Assembly: GCA_964019165.1 (NCBI GenBank) | Contig: OZ025267.1 | Coordinates: forward strand, 6,091,752 to 6,155,751 | Length of the DNA: 64,000 nt | Direction of reading: 5' to 3' | Source: Mastigias papua | Lineage: Eukaryota > Cnidaria > Scyphozoa > Rhizostomeae > Mastigiidae | In this document: positions 36,664 to 64,000 of the stretch, piece by piece | Numbering within the stretch: the stretch's first letter is position 1 | How the letters are laid out: each line of letters starts with the position of its first letter | Notes under the pieces: generated by a model | Seen by the model: the letters and a program-made list of their open reading frames with translations, nothing else | What the model was told of the DNA's origin: nothing | Databases searched by the model: none | Position numbers and translations under genes: made by a program

Positions 36664-37174
36664 TTTCTTTTGTCGGGACATTTGGAAAGCAGTTGATTTA
36701 ATTCAATCCCAGGGTAAATACATTTAAAATGAAATGAAAAAAGTAATAAAGTACCTCGTCTCATTCATTCTATTGCTTCATTCTGCAGAAAGTATAGTAT
36801 TTAGTCTATACAATCATACCTTACATGTATCTGTAACACTGAAATCCTTTACGAAAGATTGAAAAGCTTGTGTATTATTTAATTAACTCTCACTGTACAA
36901 GCTGTCTTTTTGTAAGAAATTGCTTTATGAGAAAGTAGCACTCGACTACTCAAAACGTTAAAAAAGTTCAGTGCTAGATTTTTGAGATCTAAGAAAGTCT
37001 GTATATCATATACCTTTAAAGTTCCAATATTCACTCTAGAAAATCGTTGCTGTTACTTAGTTTGTTTAGATTTGTTGTAGTAATCTGTATAGCTAAGACA
37101 GTTCTAGCAATGAGCGAAAAAAGATTTTCTTATAATATAGAAGTGTAAAGGACTTGATTTAAAAAAGTTTCAGG
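36664..37174. other. intergenic stretch without recognised features
   Basis: AT-rich sequence; no gene, RNA or repeat is supported. Confidence 0.5.
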
Positions 37175-37387
37175 ACGAAAAGCTTGCTATCGTATTCCAA
37201 GAGCCCGTGAGACTTGTTTTGAATTCTCGTTATTGTGCTTCTTCCAATTCAGTTTCCGATCGACACAGACACCACCACATTCGGTAACATTAACAACTTT
37301 AGGTTTATTTTCACGAACCTTTGAATCCAAATGACCAGTTAGGTTACTTATGGTCTTAATACTTTCTATCACTATTGACACTTTCAA
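37175..37387 (-). mobile_element. LINE reverse-transcriptase 3' fragment
   Basis: On the - strand the frame reads ECGGVCVDRKLNWKKHNNEN followed by SKQVSRALGIR. This matches the LGVxIDxKLNWxxHIxxxxxKxSxxLGIL segment found after the reverse-transcriptase core of many LINEs. It is isolated and lacks the catalytic part. Confidence 0.65.
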
Positions 37388-38081
37388 TGATAGTTCCTAA
37401 CTCACAGTTAGCTTTTAATACATTTAGAGATAGTCTATTTCCTGTCAACCACTTAACATGACAAATCTACAATTAAATTTCAAATATTCCAAGAAAAGGA
37501 CACTTTTATACCTTATAGAAAATGGCAGGGGTCTAGACCCCAAGACTCCAAAGACCCCCTCCGTAGTTGCGCGCCAGTAGTTGGTAGTGAAAGACTCGTG
37601 TTATGGGAATAAATGAACAATACCTGGTTGCCGATGCACTACTGTTATGTGTCCACAAAGCTCTTGATCATTGTGTATGCCAGGAGTATAGTTTTATAGC
37701 CAAGGCAGTGTACCATTGCATTACTTCAACAATTGTCTGCGTCATGTACTGATGTTTCGCGATACATATATACGATGTATTGTAGACGTCGAAACGACAT
37801 TACGACAGTGCTCTTATTGGAAAAAAGTTCTCACGACGTATGGGCAATGTAGGTATTTTTCCAACTGTTTATCGCGCATTACCTCTCTCATCTTGGCTAT
37901 AGTAGGTCTATATTGCTTTCGATAATACACTTTATAGTACAAGAAATAAATTGCTTGATGAAAGGTAGAAAAGTCACTGGGCAAAACGTGGGTGCTGAAG
38001 CCCCCCCCCCCCCCTCCACACACACACACCTAGCGACGCCGTACTGGCATAGCCATAAAACGCTTGAGAACCCTGTCAAGT
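37388..38081. other. intergenic stretch without recognised genes
   Basis: It contains a C-run followed by CA repeats near 38001-38028, and nothing else recognised. Confidence 0.5.
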
Positions 38082-38191
38082 CTATTATCTCCCAACCTAA
38101 TTGACCAATCATCACGCAAGACTCTGACCACACATGCTAATACTAGGCTCAGTTTGTATGATAATTGGTCAATTAAGTTGGGAGAAAATAG
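38082..38191. mobile_element. small foldback MITE, copy 1
   Basis: 33-bp inverted arms (38082-38114 and 38159-38191; left arm core CTCCCAACCTAATTGACCAA) flank a 44-bp centre. A related copy, in opposite orientation, lies at 45865-45966 in gene B, which shows that this is a repeat family. Confidence 0.75.
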
Positions 38192-39107
38192 ATCTGATCA
38201 GATTCTTTAAACATTTGGCGACTTTTCTCGCCGTACCTGTTGTAAACATATTTCATAATCCTTGGAGACAAATATTTCAATGGGAATGGAATAGGAAATG
38301 GTTCAAGTTTTAGGCATTGAAGTTCATTCGCAGTACTGAAGGAACTAGGTTGCTGAGTGTCTACATAGTTTTTCAGGGTTAGTTGTGGTTGTGTACACAT
38401 ATCCAGGGGAAATGGTTGCTTTCCAGTTTCCCAGTGCGAGGTCCTTTGGTTCTTTTGTGGCTTGTCTTCAATACACAAAATATCGATTATCAAAAATGAA
38501 CAGCATTCTTGGTGATATCCCCGTTATATTGTTTCCATGGGGATTTCCGCGAAATGAAAATCTTTCAGAACTTCCCTCTATATGCTTGGTTTTAGACGGA
38601 GGTATATTCCAGCAAAATCCAACTGCTGCTTAGCGATGATATGTGTCCGTTAGAGGTTATTTTTACTTTATTGTTTTGATATAATGAACACCTTTGCAAG
38701 AAGAACGATGCTAGATTGCCCCAGAAAAATAAGGAAGTAGAAGAAACTATTCAAGCTTAGATTAAGAATGAGAAATTCATTTAGCTTAAACTGTTAATGT
38801 AGCACAAAATAAACAACGCGTGTTGTTGACATTTTTACTCTTGAAAATAAGATCTATGCCATCAATTTCTGTTAACGATATGAAGTCAAAGTTGGCACCT
38901 TGGTACAGCACTTTGAATTCATTAAGAATATTATTGAAGGACTGGGTGACTTTGACGTGGAAACCTGTTACAAGAATTCCAGTCTATACTGGGGCTTAAG
39001 GTTCCTTTTCAAAAAATTGTTTTAGCTTGTAAATTAGTTCGCTTGTAAATTACTTTGGTAGTAAGTGAGTTATTTTAATAATTACTTTTAACACCGCTCA
39101 TCATAAC
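38192..39107. other. intergenic stretch with an unplaced short open frame
   Basis: An 82-codon + frame (38385-38633) has no recognisable domain and no splice context. I do not call it a gene. No other feature is seen. Confidence 0.4.
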
Positions 39108-40183
39108 CAGGCCCGTAGACACTAGGGGGGCAGGGGGGCTTTGCCCCCCCCAATAATTCACCGAGGTTGTATATAGAAGTATACTACACTGTACTTTTTA
39201 ATCATTTTTGAACCTAGAAGCACCGTAACACAGATATGTGGCATGCAGATATCTTGATTTTGTTGTTCGACAAACTGGTAACCTTTTTTCAGTGACGACA
39301 CGAGTGTTGTAAGAGTATCTAAGAGTTTTTGCTTGTGTAGATGGCAACCCTTTTAGGAAATATGGCATTGTTCCTTTTGAGTGCATTCCATGTAGCCCAT
39401 GCCAGATATCTGAGGGTGAGAAATGTCTTTTCTGCAATGTGTTGATAAGAGATAGTTTTGCCTCTATTATTGGTGTACATGCACGTAGCACCAAAGAGAA
39501 AAGATGGTTTAGCGTTTTCCTTTGTTGTATTAAATCTTCAAATTTCGATGAAACTAGGTTCGTTCCTTTTTTGTAAGAACAATTTTATAAGACCAAAAGC
39601 CTCAAAATTGTTGGGAAATTAAGAACAAGTTAAGAACAAATTGAGGCTGAAGTACTAACATAAAATGTATTTTTGCACAAAGATGCATACACTGTCCAAT
39701 AATATATTAACATGAAATGTAATTCCCTTGTAAAAATAATACCTGTTTCATAGGCTTCTAATTTTGTCTTGCATATTGTTTAATGTCTAAATTGTCCACA
39801 CCCCACAGATTTAAGAACAAATTTTATGAACAATTTAGCCTCAAAAATTTAGAGAAAATTAAGAACAGCCAGCCTTAACCTCAATTTTACTGGTTCATAT
39901 AAAAAAGTGTGCAAAGGAGCCAGTTTCTCCATCTTAGCATGACAATCAATGATGGAAACTGCTACATTCTATTCTGCAAAAGGGTGTTTTCCGACGTTCT
40001 GGAGGGGGTTACTTTGAGACATTTTTCTGGGGGTAGGCCCCCAGACCCCCATTTTTCATCAGAAAGCCTATGAAAAACCACTATTTTGGCATATACTTAT
40101 GTATAACAAGTGATGCTACCCCCAAAAGATTCTAACTTGACTGTACCCCCCCCCCCAATCCGGTTCAGCTGTCTACGGTCCTG
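39108..40183. mobile_element. hAT-type non-autonomous DNA transposon, copy 2
   Basis: A 1,076-bp copy of the element at 16165-17265, same orientation and highly similar along its length. Termini are CAGGCCCGTAGACA and TGTCTACGGTCCTG, a 14-bp inverted repeat with one mismatch. Target duplications ATCATAAC (39100-39107) and ATCATGAC (40184-40191) differ at one base. A - strand frame of about 98 codons (39198-39494) is partly shared with copy 1, but I do not recognise it as transposase. Confidence 0.92.
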
Positions 40184-42017
40184 ATCATGACAGAAGTATG
40201 AGCTGATGATAGCCACACGATAGGTACCCATACTCTCAGATTTGTGCTTATATGCTCTTTTCACCTATTGATTTACTGACTTTAGAAAGTCTGAACAGCC
40301 CTTTGGTGGATTGTGGCGGATGGCTCAATCCACCAAAGATGAATTAGCTTATACATTAGCTATCCACATACTTATGTACCCCTGCCTACTGTAAATAAAT
40401 AAATAATGGCTCCAGTAATGTTCTTGGAATTGATTTAAATAAGCATGCGCTAAGTGTTATTGATAGTCAATTATGCTTTGTTCCTCTATGAAAAAGACAT
40501 CTATTTGTTGTGTCCCTCGTGTTGTTCTGCAAGACATTGTAGTTCCGATAGCTTCATGTTTTAAACCTCCGAGGCATGACTATACGAATCTTCATGGCTA
40601 TTTCGCAATAGGCCAAAGTAAAAGGTGCATTGTAACAGAAAGAAACGGAGGGGGGAGAGTTGAGCTAATTTCAAAGTTATGAATTATAATACGGGGTACC
40701 AAGGTTTGCCAATGCTCCGTATCTATTTGTCACAAGTGCTTCGTGACCTAAATAAAGTACAATCTGAGTAAATTCTTCCCACAAACAGTCAGTAAAGGAT
40801 TCAATGTAACTTTTATGACCTACACGAGGATGGAGAAGAGTCGACATGCTTGCCAGTTCAATTTAACAAACTAATCTGCATGTCTTGACTGGTGACAGAA
40901 AATCTCTGCTTTTGAATGGTTAAGGAAGTGATATACTTGATAGAAATTTAAGTGAACAAGCAAATCTCTATTGTGTTAACACTGACTTCTAAGGGACTAT
41001 CACACAGTATGCTTTTAGATTTCATGAACCACTACTCAATTTCAATATTTAGATTTTATTGCCATTATTACTTTATACGAATGTTGACTTTATTTTGTAG
41101 GAGTACTTTCTGAGTTAAATATACGCCAGAAACTTTGAGCATGTTCATCTTTACCTTACTTAGGGATCGGTCCTCAATTCTTCCAGGGGAGGGGGTGGAA
41201 GACATCTGGGAGGGGGTACCAAAATTCTGCACACTCACAGGGCGGGGGGGAAGAAAAATAAAGAGCATGTCAAGAGAAGGACTATGGAGTTTCTTCTAAA
41301 GTCCTGGAGTGGGGATCAGAATATCTACATAAATCTGAGAGGGGGGACGAAAATTCCATCAAACATATGAGAATGTCTTCCACCCCCTCCCCACAAGTAA
41401 CTAATGACCCATCCCTTAGTCTAACTCCCAACAAGTGAAGAAGTGATGATCATCATTATGCCTTCTAATTTTGCAGCTGTGATGAAAATTTGGTATGGCT
41501 TTAAGCCTCCTGGCGGCGTTAGAGACCATGTATAGAGAAGATAAAGCTTATACCATAGCAGTTCCCGAAATTAATCTGAGAGTCCGCATTGGCTCATTTA
41601 AGCTGTCTCATTCTGTTCAGAGGCGGCAGTTTTCTCCAAGACCACTATTGCAAATCGTCAAAAATTCGAATAGAAAGGCTATTGGATAAAAGAGATTTCT
41701 AGCAAAGTACAATCCATTGCTAGATCACATTTCCCCCATTTGCATAGCCGTTTGTTGTCCTTTAATTACAGATTTTATGTTACGCTTCACCAAAGTGCGT
41801 AGCCCCAAGGGCGTGGTCTGATAAAGTCCCCCAGTTTGTGGTTGCTGGCGCTGCCTCTAAATCTATTCTGACATAAATGCACAGTTCACTTTACCGTCAT
41901 TGCGTTACCCCCTGATCTTGGTCGTATTGAAATTCGACAATCATTTAGTCTTGTTTCACTGCGGATGGAATATGTCCACGCCAGCCCATACCCTTAGCTT
42001 TTAGTTTATCAGAACGG
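40184..42017. other. upstream region of gene B
   Basis: It probably contains the promoter and any 5' UTR of gene B. No TATA or other element can be defended. G-rich and C-rich runs occur near 41180-41250 and 41340-41390. A 64-codon frame at 41495-41689 is unrecognised. Confidence 0.4.
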
Positions 42018-61822
<19,805 letters not shown>

Positions 61823-64000
61823 GTAAGACGACTTATTTGATTCAATTATTGCGAATTTGCATATATTTGACGTTAGGAATTTAATCTCTACTTGATGTTT
61901 CCCTTCTTGTAGATATTTGACTTTAACTCGTCAATTTACATCTGATGCACTGGCATAACTAATGAGGTGCAACACCTCCAAAATAAAAGACAATCAATTT
62001 ATTTAGACTATTTCTTTGACTGCTCGTGTATTAATCGTGAAGTTCTGGAGAATTCATTCAACTCGCTGTTTTATAGCTGCTTTTTGTACCAGGATGTTAT
62101 TAAGTGTTTGGGAAATTAACGGGATTAAATATTTCACAGTGTATGCCCAGTGGTGCAGTGGTTGGGAGGGGGGGACAAGGGGTTACAGCCACTCCACCAA
62201 TAGACAGTATGTCGGACATTTTGCTACTTTGTCAGAAGTTTTGTATCTAGTTGAGTTTCTCTTGCAATGCTGAATATTTTCACAAAAATAAAATGACAGC
62301 ACCTCAACACTACAGTACACAATTCGTTCAAATTTTAGTCTGGAAGATGTCTTTTTAGCCATTCTAGAGGTTCTCCAACGTCACTAACTCCAGCAGTCCG
62401 TCGTGCCTTATCTCATATTTCTCTAGTTGTGCTGAAAACTCTGTTTGTGTCTGGAGACACTGTTAGCTCTCACCAGACAATTTTGCGATCACATTTTATC
62501 GTGAGATTCTATTAGTATATCCTGGGGCAGTGGTAGAAATTTTTGGAAATGGCAACAGGTCTCAGGTTGCTGAGTAGGTTATTTATGCTGCATAAATTGC
62601 TGCTTTTAGTACATGCCATAACAACTGACAAATATACTATCTCAATGACATGGTGACCTGCGTGCCCCAAGGACTCTGATGGTAATTGAAATTCGGCTGT
62701 CCCAGATTGCACGTACGATATAAATACATTGAAAATCAAATAATAGACGGGTCCGGAAGACACTCCAAGGGGAAAAATTTTAGATTTTAGTCTTCCAGAT
62801 CAGCTATGAAGACCAATTTCTAAGGAATAAAGAGTGTAGTCAAAAGTAAAACAAGAGTCATAACCTTAAGCATAACATTTGTATCTAAATTTTAAATTTT
62901 CTAAGTAGACAATTTTGACGTAAAGTGTAAATTTTACAGTTTTTTATATCTGACGCCTGGAAATGGTCACATCTAATTCGAATGACATCTTCAGAAAGTG
63001 CTGATGCTGCCAACATGAAAAGTATGTATTGGATAAATGAATTCAGGCTTTGTTGTAAAATAACAGATGCCTATTTAAAGTAATTTAAGCTTCTATTATT
63101 TGAGATGAAATGAATAGAAATAAGGGGAAGCACAGTATAAATAGCTGTCATCAAACAAAAACCAAAGACTTTTGGAGTTCTAAATGTAAAATTCATCCTG
63201 CATGGTGCTTTTGAAGTTGATGCAACGGTCTTCATTTGAATTGCGCAGTGATAAGATCCAGGCCGGCAGATGCCTCTCAAAAAGATGGCTAACTCTTATC
63301 AAACGTATAAAATTTAGGTCTTAAAAAACGGTTGGTGTCCTATAAAAAGAAATTCGTGTAGACAGCTGAAAATGATAAATCTGAGGAGCAACTAAACGGT
63401 TTGAGATTCCCGTTAGGACATCTAGAATTAATTATGAAACTTGAAATATTAATCTTAGGTTTGATATCTCGACTCTCACTACAAGGATGAGCTTTCATGG
63501 TACTGTTTGGGATATGCTATTATGTCTGCAGGTCAGAGAGAATTTTTTAAACTGACTTAGAGATTGTTCACATATTACATGATCAAGAAAGGGGAGTAGG
63601 GGTAGTACACTGAAAAGCTTATGTTTTATTTTGGGGGATAGGAGTAGGAGACAGGAGGTGGTATCATGACATAAACAAAATAAGCATGCGTATGGAATTC
63701 ATTTCTTCATCCTTCTAAATCTTATTCAATTCTCTCTAGTTTCATATTTATAGCAACTAGAAATTGAGCATCATCCGAATTACTTTAAGATGCCAAATAT
63801 TACTCTGTTACTTGTTGCCTTTTTTCTATAATGACAATTTTGTATAGAGCATTAAGAAAGTTGAGTATAGTATAGAAGGACATAAATTTTTGCCTTACTT
63901 TGAGCATCACCGCTATACTCCATTATGAGTTTATTTAAGAAGGAGGAGGGGTGAGAGAAGTGATTACATAGTTCAGGCGGGGTTGTAACTAGCAATTTGA
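61823..64000. other. intron of gene B reaching the window end
   Basis: I searched for a counterpart of gene A exon 10 (ADIIVNST start) and found none. Gene A's equivalent intron is 1.7 kb, so the next exon probably lies beyond 64000. No repeat or RNA gene is firmly recognised. Confidence 0.55.

Noticed and set aside
38385..38633. 82-codon frame as a gene
   Set aside because: There is no domain, splice context or second copy to support it.
61823..64000. Remaining macrodomain, WWE and PARP exons of gene B
   Set aside because: No sequence matching gene A exons 10-13 was found; they must lie outside the window if they exist.

Overview
The window is animal nuclear DNA, not prokaryotic. Coding sequence sits in short exons with GT-AG borders. 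Introns and intergenic DNA are AT-rich and full of (TA)n tracts, a minisatellite, MITEs, hAT and PIF/Harbinger DNA transposons, a SINE, LINE relics and a family-B DNA polymerase relic. The repeat and gene families suggest a marine invertebrate such as a cnidarian or sponge, but the sequence alone does not fix the species.

Two large paralogous genes dominate, in tandem on the + strand. Gene A (2077-25255, 13 exons in the window) ends with a complete PARP14-like C-terminus: tandem RRM-like domains, KH-like repeats, three macrodomains, a WWE domain and an ADP-ribosyltransferase domain with an H-Y-I triad, as expected of a mono-ADP-ribosyltransferase. Its 5' end lies outside the window, because the first exon seen starts with half an RRM. 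Gene B (42018-61822, 14 exons) starts at a plausible ATG and reads in frame for 1,789 codons through the first macrodomain. Its remaining macrodomains, WWE and PARP exons must lie past position 64000. Every splice junction in both models keeps frame.

The most striking structure is the RRM array. Most array exons are 285 nt, flanked by phase-1 introns on both sides, and end GAA G|gt. Each carries the second half (alpha2-beta4) of one RRM-like domain and the first half (beta1-beta3) of the next. The unit is therefore permuted against the domain, and any unit can be duplicated, lost or skipped without breaking frame or fold. Gene A has seven complete RRMs plus a half in the window; gene B has eleven, several degenerate at its 5' end. 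Flanking intron sequence is duplicated along with the exons.

Layout: 1-2076, a HIRAN-like pseudogene, a foldback repeat and a (TA)n tract. 2077-25255, gene A; its introns hold a hAT element, a 1.5-kb 22-bp minisatellite with 484-bp higher-order repeats, and a MITE. 25256-42017, transposon-rich intergenic DNA: a MITE, a Harbinger element with TTA target duplication, a hAT-like repeat, an AT-rich block with a PolB relic, LINE remains, foldback elements and a second hAT copy. 42018-61822, gene B, with a SINE in its first intron. 61823-64000, gene B intron with no exon seen.
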